A DNA stretch of 64,000 bases from Chaetomium olivaceum (lineage: Eukaryota; Ascomycota; Sordariomycetes; Sordariales; Chaetomiaceae), in NCBI GenBank assembly GCA_039881045.1, contig JAYWVB010000028.1:186001-250000 (forward strand), written 5' to 3'. A program made the position numbers and the translations under genes. This document shows positions 9,988 to 22,687 of this stretch, piece by piece. Each line of letters starts with the position of its first letter. Position 1 is the stretch's first letter. The notes under the pieces were generated by a model. That model ran no database searches. It had not been told where the DNA came from and saw only the letters and a list, made by a program, of their open reading frames with translations.

Positions 9988-12186
9988 ATGAAGAACGCCA
10001 ACTCCATCTCTTGTTTGCTTGCCCTGTTGCGGCTGGCATTTGCCAATCCTCATGCCGCGGATAATGTCAAGCGGCAAGATTCGCAGCTTCTTGACAGCTA
10101 TGACTTTGTCATAGCAGGCGGTGGAACCAGCGGTTTGACTGTTGCGGATAGGCTCACTGAGGCGTTCCCTGACAGTTCGTTGACTCTTCGCTTTAGCGCC
10201 AGGGATGTTGGCTAACGGCTATTCACCTAACAGAAACCGTGCTTGTCGTCGAGTACGGTGAAGTTGAATATGCACGGGGAATTTTCGATCCTCCAATGAC
10301 TGTCTGGGGAGGCAGCAGTAATTCAGCAAGTGGCTGGCTGCTCAACTCGACTCCAAGCCCGGAGTTAAACAACGCTACGGCCCTCGTCATGGTTGGCAAG
10401 GTCGTCGGTGGAAGCAGCGCCATCAACGGTCAGTTCTTTGACCGAGGATCGCGCTTCGACTATGATTCTTGGGATCGGCTCCAGGGCGGTAGCTCCGAAT
10501 CTCGAAAGAAAGACGTCGACTGGAGTTGGGATGGAATCTACCCTTTCTTCAAAAAGAGCGTCACTTTCACACCACCATCGGAGGCTGTTGCGCGCAAATA
10601 CAACTACACCTGGGACACGTCAGCGTTTGAAAACGTCACACCTATCCACGCCAGCCTCCCACCGTTTCTTTGGGGAGACCACTTTGTTGGCCGAGACGCC
10701 TGGGAACAGATGGGAATCCGGCGGGCTCAAGAATGTGCCAACGGGGACAAAGAAGGCCTTTGCTGGATTCCCATCTCTGAACACCCTGTTACAGCAAGAC
10801 GATCCTATTCAGGAATTGGTCATTACGCCGATGTGGTAGCTGACAGGCCCAACTACCATCTTCTAGTCAAGCACCAAGTGGCTAGGGTGGTATACCCGAA
10901 ACAAAACACGAAATCAGGCCCCCTCTTGTGGAAGTACGGCCCTTAGCCGGTGGCTCATTATTCAATATCTCTGTGAAGAATGAAGTCATTCTTTCATCAG
11001 GGGTGTTTGGTACACCGGCCATTTTGCAAAGAAGCGGCATCGGGCCGGCTGCTTTTCTGAAAAGCCTGGACATCCCCGTAGTCCTAGACCTGCCGGGCGT
11101 TGGCTCCAACTTGCATGACCACTCCGGGCCACGGATATCCTGGAACTGTAAGTAGCAGCGCTGGCTGAACATGATATCTGAAGCAGACAGCTGACGAAAC
11201 ACGCACACAAGACACGAAACCGATTCCCTTCTACCCCCTCCCATCGGACATGCTCAACGCAACCTTTGCCGCCGAAGCCGCCGCTGCCTTCAACCAAACC
11301 CCCGCGCAGGGCCCCTACACACTCGCCATGTCCAACAGCGCCATCTGGGTCTCCCTCCCCAACATCACGGCCGACTACGCCACCATCATCGACGCGATCC
11401 GCGCGCAGGCCGCATCCCCCGACACCGCCGCGCTGCACCTCCCACCGGCCTACGGCGGCGACGAGACGCTCATCGCCGGCTACTGCGCGCAGCTCGAGCA
11501 GCTCGCCCAGCTGCACGCCAACCCGCGCTCGCCCAGCCTCGAGAGCACCTTCGCGACGGGCACCTCCCCGGCCGCCGTGCTGCTGCACCCGCTGAGCCGG
11601 GGCACGGCGCGGCTCAACGCGACCCACCCGTTCGAGCCGCCCGTGCTGGACTACCGGTCGGCGTCCAACCCGATCGACCTCACGCTGCACCTCGCCCACA
11701 CGCGCTACCTGCGACGCATGACGTCCACGGATGTGCTGCAGGGGTTGGGCGTGGTGGAGGTGGGGCCCGGGGAGGCGGCGGCGGCTGATGAGGCGCGGTT
11801 GGAGGCGTATGTCCGCCAGAGTACGGTACAGAGCTATATGCATCCGTGCTGTACGGCGGCGATGCTGCCGCTGGATAAAGGGGGTGTGGTGGGGTCTGAT
11901 CTGAGGGTGCATGGCGCTGAGGGGTTGCGGGTCGTGGATATGAGTATGTTGCCGATACTGCCGGGTGCGCATCTTAGTGCGACGGCGTATGCGGTTGGCG
12001 AAAAGGTGCGTTTTGTTGTCTTACTTTCTTTCCTCCCTTTTTTTTTTCTCTCCTTCTTTTTCGAGTTCGACTCTGTTCTTGTATCTGGGGGGGAAAGTTA
12101 CCGTCCTGCGTTCAGGATGTGTTGAATTGTACTGACAGCAGACACAGGCCGCCGACATCATTATCAAACGATGGAAAACCGAATGA
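9988..12186 (+). CDS. secreted GMC-family FAD oxidoreductase, apparent one-base frameshift
   Basis: Exons 9988-10174, 10234-11147, 11212-12005 and 12148-12186. Exon 1 holds a signal peptide (MKNANSISCLLALLRLAFA) and the FAD-binding IAGGGTSGLTVADRL; exon 2 adds KVVGGSSAINGQFFDRGS, a GMC signature. The C-terminal domain has QSYMHPCCTAAMLP, VVDMSMLPILPGAHLSATAY and AVGEKAADIIIKRW, so both active-site His positions of the family are present. The frame breaks inside exon 2 at the C-run 10919-10923: VARVVYPKQNTKSGP stops, and the conserved VEVRPLAGGSLFNISV continues in another frame. One missing base accounts for it exactly, because the downstream intron phases then fit. The product would be about 644 aa, of the aryl-alcohol/glucose-oxidase/dehydrogenase type. 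A sequencing error or a true pseudogene are both possible. Confidence 0.82.
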
Positions 12187-12656
12187 AGGAAGGAGGAATG
12201 TAACCGATGGATTGTTTGGAGACGGAAAACAGTGTGGATGTGATTGCGGGAGATGCAGTGACTCTTGGGGCCCCTGGCCAGCACTCATGGTATAGGAATC
12301 AAACTGCTCAACAGTGGCAATCATTGAACTTATTGCAGGATTTATTCCATGGCGAAACAGAGCGTCCACATGGTAGTTACTAGGCGGTTTCAGTTGTTCG
12401 GTTGTGGTCGCAGCGAGAATTGCCGCTTTTGTCGCGCTCATTCCCTTTCTGACAAAATAATCCGAATACTAGTATTGGACCCGCACAGTGCCATTACTTG
12501 CGGAGCTCCTGTCATTCAAAGTTTCCCCTTCGTTAACACTCGGCCGTTTTTTCAAGTCCTTAATTAACCATTTCCGTTGTATAACTGTAACTTCAAGCTT
12601 ATCGCAGCGCACCGAGACGAAACGACCACCTTTCAGAAATACGGACAGCCCACGTA
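12187..12656. other. intergenic
   Basis: About 470 bp between the GMC gene and the Zn2Cys6 gene, which lie in the same orientation. It is likely terminator plus promoter; no specific motif recognised. Confidence 0.5.
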
Positions 12657-14086
12657 ATGCTGAGACGATCCCACAAGAAGTCACGGGCTGGGTGCCTAGA
12701 GTGCAAGCGTCGCCACGTGAAGGTTTGTCTCTTTCGCGTTTCAACAATTCCCAGGTTTCCAACTGCCCACTCTTTACTTAGTGCACCGGTTCTAGTTCAA
12801 CAATTCCGCCTGTGACCTGAATTCCAAGCTGCTGAATATTGCTAATGTGGTTGCTTTTGGCGAGAATTAGTGTGATGAGCAGCGGCCAAAATGCATCATT
12901 TGCACGCTTTCAGACCGGGACTGCAGCTACCCACCACAGCCGACAGGCTCCTCGACCCCTAGCACGCCAGCAGCAGCCATCCAGGAGGAATCAGAACCCG
13001 AGCAGTCGGCCTACTTGACTGCTACTACCAGCAATGCAAACAACGCGAGTCCCGTTGCCGGTGTCCCCCTCCCCGACATTGCTGGCCAAGGACCGATATC
13101 GCCCAACTATGCGAATCAAACCTCCCCCGAGGTCAATCTAAACCACATGGAGCTAATCATCCGTTTCAACTTTGAAGAGCACGCTCCAGAGCTGAACGTT
13201 GAGATGCATGACTTCGCATCAAAACTGTTATTCAAGTGTGCGCTAGAGGCCCCTTACCTGATGCACCAAATCCTCGCCGTCTCTGCTCGGCGTCAAGCCC
13301 TCCTTCAACCTAAGCGAGCAGATCATTTTCTTGAAACCGCCATTCACTTGCAAACCAAAGCGGTCTCTATTTACAACGAGACCGGAGCCAGAGCTCAGAT
13401 TGACCAGACCAACTGCTCTACACTCCTCCTGTTTTGCTCCCTTCTCGGCCGCCACTTGCTTGCTGATCTCCTCGCGAGGCGCGATCCCAACTTTGGCGAC
13501 TTCTTGGCCCGCTTTCTCGAGTTTCTCTCGATATCTCGTGGCCTGCTTGCCATGTCCGTCTCTGCCTGGGATCTCCTGTTACAATCTGACATCAAGCATC
13601 TTGTTCTTTGGGCCCTCGAGATCTCCCAGTCCACGCCCCGGGGGAGCCACTGCGATGGACTGCAACGTCTTGTGGCTGAGTCGAAGGAGCTAGACGTACC
13701 GTCCAAGGAAGCCTGCATGACCGCCATCGCCTGCCTTCAAGTTGGCTTCGATAGTTTGCTGGGGGGCGACACCCGGAACCAAAGATACTTGATGGTGTTC
13801 ATGTGGTGAGTTTGACACACCGGCTCATGCGGCTGCCGACACTGACAAACCGAACAGGGCGCCTGCCGTGCCTCAAAAGTTCACCGACTTGTTGTCCCAA
13901 AGGTCCCCCGAAGCAATCGCTATCATGGGTCACTGGGCGCTCCTTCTCCACTACACGAGAGGTTTATGGCACGTTGCTGACTCCGGCTCGCATCTGCTGA
14001 AAAGCATCGCCAGCTACCTCGGACAGAGCTGGGGTCATTGGCTGTCATGGCCCCTTTCTGTTCTCGCTGCTGATACCACTACATAA
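12657..14086 (+). CDS. Zn(II)2Cys6 transcription factor
   Basis: Three exons: 12657-12722, 12871-13805 and 13858-14086, joining in phase to 409 aa. The binuclear zinc cluster is split by intron 1 and reads GCLECKRRHVK | CDEQRPKCIICTLSDRDC, giving all six Cys with normal spacing. A low-complexity linker follows (PPQPTGSSTPSTPAAA). The rest is a fungal activator middle domain (MELIIRFNFEEHAPELNVEM, CALEAPYLMHQILAVSARR) ending LGQSWGHWLSWPLSVL. The 148-nt first intron is long for this window. The regulator lies directly downstream of the GMC oxidoreductase and could control the neighbouring oxidative enzymes, but that is inference from position only. Length and architecture fit small C6 regulators of the sterol-regulator-like class. 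Confidence 0.88.
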
Positions 14087-17000
14087 GCTGTACTGGAACA
14101 GTCTTGCATCCATCCCCCACAACGACTACGGAGCCGCGCCGGAGATCGCACCCGATCTCGGGTTGGGACGTCTATCGTGCCCGGAAGACAGACTCACCTA
14201 TCCCGAAAGTTGAGACACTAAACGCTTGAACCATGCACGAGGTCGCTGAACGCGGAAACTATTCATGGTTAAAGAGAGTAACGACATCTAACAGTCCAAA
14301 ATCAAACAGCCGCCTCTTGTGGGATCGAACGACAAACATCTATCTCCTCTTTTCATCTCCACTTCCATCACACCGTCTACCACTGACAACTTCGTTACTC
14401 CAACCCACCGTCAGTTCGCTCTGGAAGTCGCCCCCACGGCGTTCCAAGCGCTCTCATGGTACTGCTCCTCTATGTACCTCGTTACGCCCGTGCTATTGCT
14501 GAGGGATTTCGCATGGGGGTCCCGGCTGGATGCCGATTTGGTTTTATCCCTGCTCGAGCTCGCCTTCCTGTCCGACTTCTCCTTGCCCTTGCCCTTGGAC
14601 TTGGACTTGGCCTTGGAGCTGCTTTCATGGGCTGCGAACTTTTGAGTCAGCTCTATCTGTTTGTCTGAGCTGGGGGTGGGCATAACTGACAGTGCGAATG
14701 GGTGGAAGATGAGGCAGACATGTTGTGTTGTTGCTGGTCGGCGTTGGGTTTAGTGTTGATAATGTTGGGGCTGATGATGGGCCGAGTTTTGGATGGAAGT
14801 TTGGATTTGAGAGCTGGTGAACGGCGGAGAACCACCACTTTATACACGAGATGCGAAGGAACGAGACGTTGGTCGATGACATTCTGTTGGGTCATGACCT
14901 CCCATGCCAGCAGGAACTCAGCTCAGCATCTCTCACACATTACCGTCGCCAGCACGCTTATTGCTCACATGTTCTCTAGGTCTGCCTCGAAGGTCACATC
15001 CGGCATGTCTCGGATCGCTCAACTGACAGGCAGGACTGCAGCGTTGATGGAAAGGCCGCATGCATAACCATAGCCCTGTTCCAAAAACGAGGATCTCGGA
15101 CGGAGACCAGAACTAATGTACATTCACCGCCAGAATGATGGCCAGTTCCTAGGTTGGACTGCCTCTATGTCTGTACGACATTCGGCGGCCTTCTTCCTTC
15201 GGCTTAGTTTGGAGCACCACTACCTCTCAGGCGGGCAATCCCAAGTGTCAAACATGCCGAGGTTTCTGCGCATCATCAGGGGGATTCCCTGTCTCACATT
15301 CCGAGTGGCCCATGGATCAGCAACGACCAACCATCACATCCTCTCAGAGGCATACTCAAACCCTCACCGCCACGCCATATCTGCTCCGATTCGACATTCT
15401 CACGCCGAGTACTCAAAGATCAACCACGGAATACGGATGCATATCGCGTCGTACAACAACAAGACGCTTGAGGGCTAGCAAAGATGCCTTGTCCAAACTT
15501 TTGGACCCTGAAGGGAGACTTGGTCTACATTTCCCCTACGTCCGGAGGCATGGAAAATAGACCTCAAAGAAGGCGGCAAGGGCGACAGGTTGGCGAACGG
15601 GTACTTGCAGCGCGTAATTCCACCGGGCGTGTGCTGTAACCCAGGATTGGGTGCCGTGGTCTCCTCGCCCCTGGACTGTGACCTGCAGTAAAAAGGGGTC
15701 ATGGCTTTCGGCAACGGCGGCGGACGCCCGTGTGTTGCATGTTCTCCCAGATGGCTTCCTACAGACTGGCAACTGACCTGTAAGGAAAGCAGGAGCACCA
15801 ATCGAAGCAAACCGCATGGCGGCCGACTGGATCGACTATGCATGGCCCCCAACCGCCCGGTGCCCCTGGGACATTGTCAACGGCCCTCGACTGGAGTGAC
15901 TTGCGGCGCCGGAACCGAGACAATGGCAGCCGGGCTACCGCACCCGCTGCCGCATGCGGTTCTCTTTAGCTTCCGGAACACTGAAACTGGGCATCCGAAA
16001 GATTGACAGCTGGGTACCACCCACCAGACCCCAGTCATGGTGTGTCTGACAGCAGGACTCAGCTTCCTCATGACTAGAGCCTGTCAAATGATATCATCTG
16101 GTTGACCACTTTGAGCTATATGGCGTCTATTACCTTTCCTCTTGTCATGATGGTGTGGCGCGTGGCCCTTAGGGACACACTAGCAGCCATGTTCCCAACA
16201 TGCTGCTTATCTCTTTGCAACTGCAAGCTATTTTCGGGACGTCTCTCTTGGGGTACATGCCCAGGTTGACCATGGATTTCCCTGGATGTTCCGCGGAAGT
16301 TACAGGAGGCGGTACGATGAACTCGTACAACCGCGCGGGAGAATGGCGTACCCGAAATCGGAATACCCGGGGAAAGACGACAAACTTCTGGCCTCGGATC
16401 GCCCCGATCGGGATTCTACGAATGTGAGCGGCGCATCCTGGAGTTCTTTACTCCTTGCAAATGTGCCGAATTTCGATCCATGATCCAGCTTGGCGTCACC
16501 GCCTCCTTGGAAACCCTCCGGGTCCGTACGACCGAGTAAGCGCGTCCCATCCGTATGAATTCCAGACCATGTGTGGCTATCAACGTAGCCACACGGGGGA
16601 TATACCGCTGTTTCACCACTTCCAACTTCCATATGGCCAGGTTGCACCGCATAAGGTAAAAGCTCGTCAAGTTCAAGCGAAGGCTGGCATTGCGGAATAT
16701 TCTTGCGTTCACTGTGCGTCCAAAAGGCTAGCCGGCCAACATCCCCTGGGCTATCATCATCGAAGGATGCAGTGGCTGTTATCCGTCTCGGCCGAAACCA
16801 CCATCACGAGACACTAACATCTCGTTAGTTCTCGAGGCACCGCCAGCTACAATTCGACGCCTCATCTTGGCAATGAAGGCGACCACTTGTTCATCGGTCC
16901 ATGCCAGGTATCGATAATGAAGGCACCCCGTGTCGGATGGGCCGATCTTCGGGCTCGCAAGCATGCCGTGCGAGTCCAGCAGGATCGCATGACCAGAGCG

Positions 17001-18722
17001 GGTATCTCACCGCTATTTAGACAACCCGACCTTTTGTCGAGTCAAAGAGCCATACACCGTGCCGAATCTTGCGTGCGGGAACGACGTCGGGAATCTGGAA
17101 AGGGGGTCGTTGCCGTCCGCAAGGTACGTGATGTCATCAATCCACTCGAGGCATGCCGACCGGGTGTTGACACGACTGGATCGTCAATTCATGGGGCGGA
17201 GGGGGGGCGATGCTCGGCTCGGGTGCAGGACTGTGGAAGCGGGCTTCATGCGGCCGCCGGTGGGAGCTGAACCGCGGAAAGGATGCCGGTCGAGGTTGTG
17301 TGACAGTACCTACGTACCTGAAACTGCTGACTTCACCTTCCGCCAACAACACCTGGCCTGATATGGCCGTGCGTTGTCAAAAGCAGTTTACATGGCAATA
17401 ACCCAGGCCCAGGCATCCAGGAGAAAGCCATGGTTACCCGATCACACCCGCACTCCCGAGGAGGGGACTGAATGTCGACATCGGACCACCTCCACAGGAG
17501 TGTACACAACAGGAATGCCACGTCTCCCAGCTGGCTCCCAGAGAGAGGATTCGAGTCCTCGCTATTTCGGTACATGATGGGTGACACAGGCAAACCTTCA
17601 ACTCTTTCTAAGGTGGGCTGAAAGAGGAGCGTCATGCGGCCCCACCAACCTACTCACCCACCTGCCCTTACGTACGTATTGCTCCTCGCATGGACTCGAA
17701 CTTTGAAGGGAGTGGTAGGACTTGGGAAATTGTTGCGAGAGCAGTGGTGTGGGAGCCATATTATCTGCTTTGGCAGCCTTCCCCCTTTTCGCGGCGGCGG
17801 TTCGGCCTGGTGATGATTACCATGTTGGCACGAGGTACCGAATTTTCATAGAGCCTCTTCATGAATTTGATGGCCGGGTAATCCTGCCTACTTCGGAAAT
17901 CGGGCTTTTGGGTTTTATTAGAGGGTGTGATGCTGTAAATCCCTCAGGGTCAGGAGGGCATTTTTTCGATCACATGCTTCAGTCAGTTCCAAGGAAGACG
18001 GGCTTGCCTGGATTGGGTTACTCGGGTCGGCCTTTGGCGTCAATGTTGAACGGTACTTTTTTTTTCGCATGGACTGTAGCTGGGTGTCTATGATTTAAGG
18101 GAATCGGTAGAATATAGTAAATTAAATTGTTAGTGATGTGCTTTTCAAGTTTTGTGTTGGAGCTCGAGGTAGAACTGGTGTGCCTCAACAAAGACGCGGA
18201 ATTCACATTGTGAAGACGCTCCATCTTGGGTGTCAACACACAAAGCAAAAATGCAATATTGATTTAAAAGGTATGAAGAGAAATGTCTACTTCGTAGTGC
18301 GTAGGTTCTGACCATTCAGTTCCTCCGGCGATCGAGATTTGTCACCGCAAGGGGTGCCTCCTTTCCATCCGAACTTCTAATAGCTTCGTTCAGCTTTCCA
18401 TTTTTGTCCGGCAAAAAACATGACAAGTGGCCACCCTTGTCATTCCATAAGCTCTTGACAACGTAGCGTGTAAGACCCCCTTATCTTGTTAAAAGGGGTA
18501 CTACGGCTCCGCATCTGCCTCCCCAACCACCACCCGCCCCCACTGCGTTCTTTTGACACTCTGGCGCTTTTGGCACTATTATGAAGTTCCGCGATATGAG
18601 TGAAGAATCTGCAGGGACGGCGCGGGGGACGCTCCAGTCCGTAAAGATGTGTCAAGCCAACACGTCGACCCCAGATTCGGCATTCCACTGGCCATCGGAG
18701 AGGGTCTACTATCGTTTTCCAG
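14087..18722. other. gene-poor region
   Basis: About 4.6 kb without a confident gene. A basic/Ser-rich minus-strand frame (14683-14411) is listed separately. On the minus strand between about 17600 and 16300, short coding-looking pieces appear in different frames (for example WIDDITYLADGNDPLSRFPT around 17150-17000, and CLHYRYLAWTDEQVVAFIAK around 16930-16870). They could be exons of an unrecognised gene or a decayed one; I cannot join them. No repeats or RNA genes recognised. Confidence 0.4.
14411..14683 (-). CDS. small Ser/Lys-rich hypothetical protein
   Basis: Single frame of 90 aa. It begins MPTPSSDKQIELTQKFAAHE, continues with a strongly basic, low-complexity stretch of alternating Ser and Lys (SSKAKSKSKGKGKEKSDRKA), and ends with a less biased segment (GVTRYIEEQYHESAWNAVGA). 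No family is recognised. The tail looks more like real protein than the shadow frames around it, but there is no splice or homology support. It could be chance coding in a low-complexity region. Confidence 0.3.
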   Translation of the reverse strand: MPTPSSDKQIELTQKFAAHESSSKAKSKSKGKGKEKSDRKASSSRDKTKSASSRDPHAKSLSNSTGVTRYIEEQYHESAWNAVGATSRAN

Positions 18723-19754
18723 GTTGCCATTCCCTACGACTCTCCCATATTCATCTGCGTGCAAAACGGCGACGTTTCTGGCGTGAGGGAGCTATGGAGG
18801 CAAGGCCAAGCATCTATCGATGTGGTGGATCCCTATGGTCTTGGGTTGCTCTATGTAACAAGCTCTTTTGTGTCTCCGAGTTAATAGCGCTAACTTCTTG
18901 CTTTGTCTAGTATTCCACATACTACTGCTGGCGCAACTGTGGTGTAGCAACCGCCATGAAAATGTCCAAAGCGCTATTGGAAGCCGGCGCCAGATGTGAA
19001 TGGCGGGACGAGATAGGGAAGTACGTCTTCAAACAGCATCTTCTGCCGTCGTGCTAGGCTGACGTTTGTGTGAAGCACCCCTATGGAGACAATGATCGAG
19101 GTTGTACTCGTAGACTCCGCAATGAACGGTCAGCCTTTCTCCCCTGGGCTCTTCGCCGTTGCGCAATTATTTGCAAAGCTCCCCAATGAGGTTTGGGAAG
19201 AGTACCAACAGAGCCGAGGGTTTTTCGAACTACACGAGGTGCTACTCTGCATTAAATCTAGCTCTGAAACGCTGGGCGATTATCTAAACCGGGCCATGGA
19301 GGGGACAACTTTGGATTTAACTAACGCCACGGACGCTCTCGGTAGAAGTGCGCTCTCTTGGGCCGTTGAATATGGTTGGGTAGATGCAGTGGTTACTCTG
19401 ATCAAGTTTGGCGCGAATGTCCACCAGAAAAGGCGTTCGGTGGATGGTGGATTGTCCATGTTGCATCTCGCGCTTGCAGGGCCAGACTCTGGGCAACGGG
19501 GTAGGGCGTTCCTGGACATTGCTAAGCACCTACTTCTCGCTGGCGCAGATGTCAACGCCGTCGATAGTGAGGGCTGGACCCCTCTACACGTAGCTGCATC
19601 GTGGAAGAACTACGAAGCCATCAACACTCTTATTGAGTTCGCTGGTCAGAGGTTGGATCGATCCGCAGTCACTAGCAGCAATGAATCTGCAGCTCAGCTG
19701 GCTGCAAATGGCGGAGGGGACGGGTCGCTCGTTGAGCTTCTCCTCAGTTACTAG
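18723..19754 (+). CDS. ankyrin-repeat protein (5' end uncertain)
   Basis: Three exons can be joined: 18723-18854, 18911-19020 and 19076-19754. Junctions give GLGLLY-YSTYYCWRN and WRDEIG-N-TPMETMIEV, both in phase with GTAACA/TAG and GTACGT/AAG boundaries. The N-terminal part (PYDSPIFICVQNGDVSGVRE) is itself ankyrin-like. The C-terminal part has clear ankyrin units: DALGRSALSWAVEYGWVDAV, a unit ending LLLAGADVNA, and DSEGWTPLHVAASWKNYEAI. No Met lies in frame at the head of the first visible exon, which follows an AG at 18721-18722, so at least one upstream exon is missing or lost; a candidate ATG at 18596 (MSEESAGTARG) is unproven. Such proteins mediate protein-protein contacts; no other domain is seen. 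Confidence 0.72.
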
Positions 19755-21876
19755 TCCGGCGTACGTGTCGGAGGTTTCTGCGTGCTTCGTTCCTAGTTAA
19801 ATAGGTAGATAGCTTACTCGCGATGGACTAACGCAGTGAGACTCACCTTCCATGTAGTGATTCATATTTACTGCTCCGCGGGGAGCAAGTATACAGGTAG
19901 ATATGCTCTCGGGTCCAAGTATCAATCCTCTATCGACCGGGCCTCTTGATCGCCGTCCCACTTGTATAGCCGGCTATTCCTCCGCGAGTTGACAAGCATA
20001 CATGATTAAAATCAACTTCGTCTTCAGCGTTGTCAGAAACTCTCCAAGTGCTCTGAACGGCGACCTTTCCGCAGCAATTTCAAGGGCTATTTGGCGGCGG
20101 GGGATGATAGGCGCGAAGTCAACTTTGTCGCTGCCAGGGCTATTACCCTGCTAAGAAGTAGGCATGTGAAACTCTGGCGAAAGACTACCACTCATTTGTT
20201 CTCATGAGGCCTACCGCCACTGCAGCCGCGTCATTGTCATGCCAGGGCTGGATGCAGGTCTGCTTCGGATTTACTCCAAAACCGAACTAATGCAGTTGGC
20301 TGAAAATGAATGATGTTCATTGTGTATGTATGTACACAACACGGAGAGCATCGCTCGTGGTTCGGCGACTTCATTCGGCAACTGGATAACTATTTCCTTG
20401 CGGTTGTATTTTGTAGTTTTCATCGTAGGTTTTAGACAATTGACATTGAAGGACGAAAGTTGGAAGGATCAATTGGGGCATGACAAAGAACAAGAGAAGG
20501 TGCAATATTGCAACCCCAGGACGCACTCAACGGTGATTTAATGCAGCGGAACATCCGCTGAAAAATCGCACAAAACGGGCAAGTCGATCATCCGTTTCTC
20601 GGCATGATGAGCTTCCCGAGTGATTGGTAGGATCGTCGATATTTTATGGGGCAGATCTCGGCGCCACATGGTTCCTGACCGCAGAGGGGTGCAGCAGCGG
20701 GAGGAGCGGGCGTTGGCCTGGGCGGGAGGACGATGAATCAATGTCGAGGCCGAAATCGCGGCTTCCACATGTTTGGGATGTCACTGGATATCCACACCGC
20801 AAGTGGGAATCGATTGGCAGCCCGCTCTCAAGGCCCGAGACAACAGGCGCTCAGGTGGCCCTCTTTTTCCCAGCGCTCGCTGTGATGGCCCGCCGTGCCC
20901 GCCCAACCACCCAGCCCACCCAGCCAGCGCCAGCCAAGAAGACCAAAGGAAAAGACCACCCCAAAATGCGAATTATTGGCGCGTCTGACATACGAGTTCC
21001 GTCGGGCCCGTCCACCAATCATGTCGGGATGCCCCGCTGGGGTCTGTGCTCGAAAGCCTGGACCAGCCGCCCAATCTGGCTCGGCAGCAGGCTCAATTCC
21101 CTGCTTCGCGGCCTCTGACGCCCCCGTCGGAGGTCTCACTCAGCCCAAAGGACCGCCCACGCACTCGCACAAGATCAGGGTCGAGGTTGTGCTGGCCCGG
21201 TGCTGCCATCCATCCTGCTGCCATTCTCAATTCTCCCACTTCGCCATCATTTCCTCCACTCGTTTCGGTTCCATTTCAACCCACGCAGCTCCTCTTGTCG
21301 ACGTTGCACTCGCTTTTATCCCTTGTCGACGACTGCGTGTTTTCGAGACAGGAAACGCCGAGCCAAGTTGCATGCAAACGTATCAGCGCCGTCCAGGGAC
21401 CCCTTCCGCTCGTTTCGGCCTCGATTACGAATGCCCAGAAGCCCACCACCGATTGCCAAATTATCGCAACCAAGCCAGATCCAGATCCGATTCTTTGAGC
21501 AAAGGCATTGCATTTTTCGCCTTTTAGTCTTGCAACAAGAACGACGAGCAAGGGCGACTTGACACCCACGAGGAAATACCAATCTCCCACGGACCGCAGC
21601 AACAGTAGGATTACGTCGCGAATACGAAAGTACGAGGGAACCGACCGAGCGTTCCGGGGCTGAACAACCAGCGCAAACGAATTCCAAAAGGAGGAAAGAC
21701 GAGGGACGGTGTTTTTGAGCCAGCGACGCTGTGGTTCAGTGAGTGCACGCCAACCACATCGGTGACGACTGGCGTGTGTTGATTTCTACCACGCATTTCG
21801 ACTTTCGTTCGAACCTTGCACCGCTCGCTAGTTTGTAGCTGCAATCGCCGCCACATCGTCCTAGGATCTCTCCAAG
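19755..21876. other. intergenic, long upstream region
   Basis: About 2.1 kb between the ankyrin gene and the next plus-strand gene. The right half (about 20880-21870) is C/T-rich and probably holds the promoter and 5' leader. No conserved frame found. Confidence 0.5.
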
Positions 21877-22687
21877 ATGGGTATGCCCCCTCCCCCGCGC
21901 TGGAACTGACATCATTCCGTCTTTTTCCAGCTGGCTTCTGTCCGCTACAATAGAACTAGCCCGCTGACAAGCCATCGCAGAGACAACACTCATTCCCGTA
22001 GCAACATTACCGGCCTGTGTGTCGCAATGCGGCCCTTTATTCGATGTAAACGGCGCCTGCGTACCGCCGGCGGCCCAGACCGCCGAAGCCAGCGTTTACG
22101 ATAGTTGCTTTTGCAACGACCCAAAGCTGGCGCCCTTCAAAACCGGCACAGCAGGGGTGTGCGACAGCGCTTGCACAGCGAACCCCGCCGATCTGAGCAG
22201 CATTCAAGGCTGGTTTACCAATTTTTGCAACAACGTCGGAGGCGGGCAGGGAAATACACAGCCGACATCGTCATCAACGTCACGACCACAGAACAACGGT
22301 GGAGGCGGGACCTGGTATGAATTCCTCGCCTATCTCAAAACACATAGCGCCGATGTGCTGACTTGGTATGATGTTGTTAGGCTCGACAACCATTATCAGT
22401 GGGTGATTTTCCTCGTTATAATGGTCGTTGCGATCGTCGGCATTTGGGTAGGAGCGTGCGTCTGGCGCCGTCGCTACATCCGCAAGAAGGACCGCGTGTA
22501 TGCGCTCAACTCCAACCTTGCACATGCCACCGAATCGGGGCGTGTAGTACCGAACGGAGGCAGCAGCGCCGGTTCAGTTCACGTCCCCGGACCCGGCATG
22601 TTTGACCCGGCGCCGATCAGCTCCGCCGGCATCTACGGCGAGAAGTCGGAAAAGAAGAAGAAGTGGACCTTCGGAGGGCGGACATGA
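21877..22687 (+). CDS. Cys-rich single-pass membrane protein
   Basis: Two exons: 21877-21880 (ATGG only) and 21981-22687, joined in phase to 236 aa starting METTLIPVATLPACVSQCGP. The intron has a GTATGC donor, a GCTGAC branch site and a GCAG acceptor; a second acceptor at about 21930 could give an alternative form. The outer part has eight or more Cys (CVSQCGPLFDVNGACVPPAA, CFCNDPKLAPF, GVCDSACTANP). A Ser/Thr/Gly linker follows, then one transmembrane helix (WVIFLVIMVVAIVGIWVGAC) with a basic stop (WRRRYIRKKDR) and a cytosolic tail. No classical signal peptide is seen, so the helix may act as anchor. The layout suggests a surface or endomembrane protein of a conserved fungal family with unknown role. 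Confidence 0.82.

Noticed and set aside
17722..18093. 123-codon frame with hydrophobic start
   Set aside because: It opens with TTG, has no domain and no splice support.
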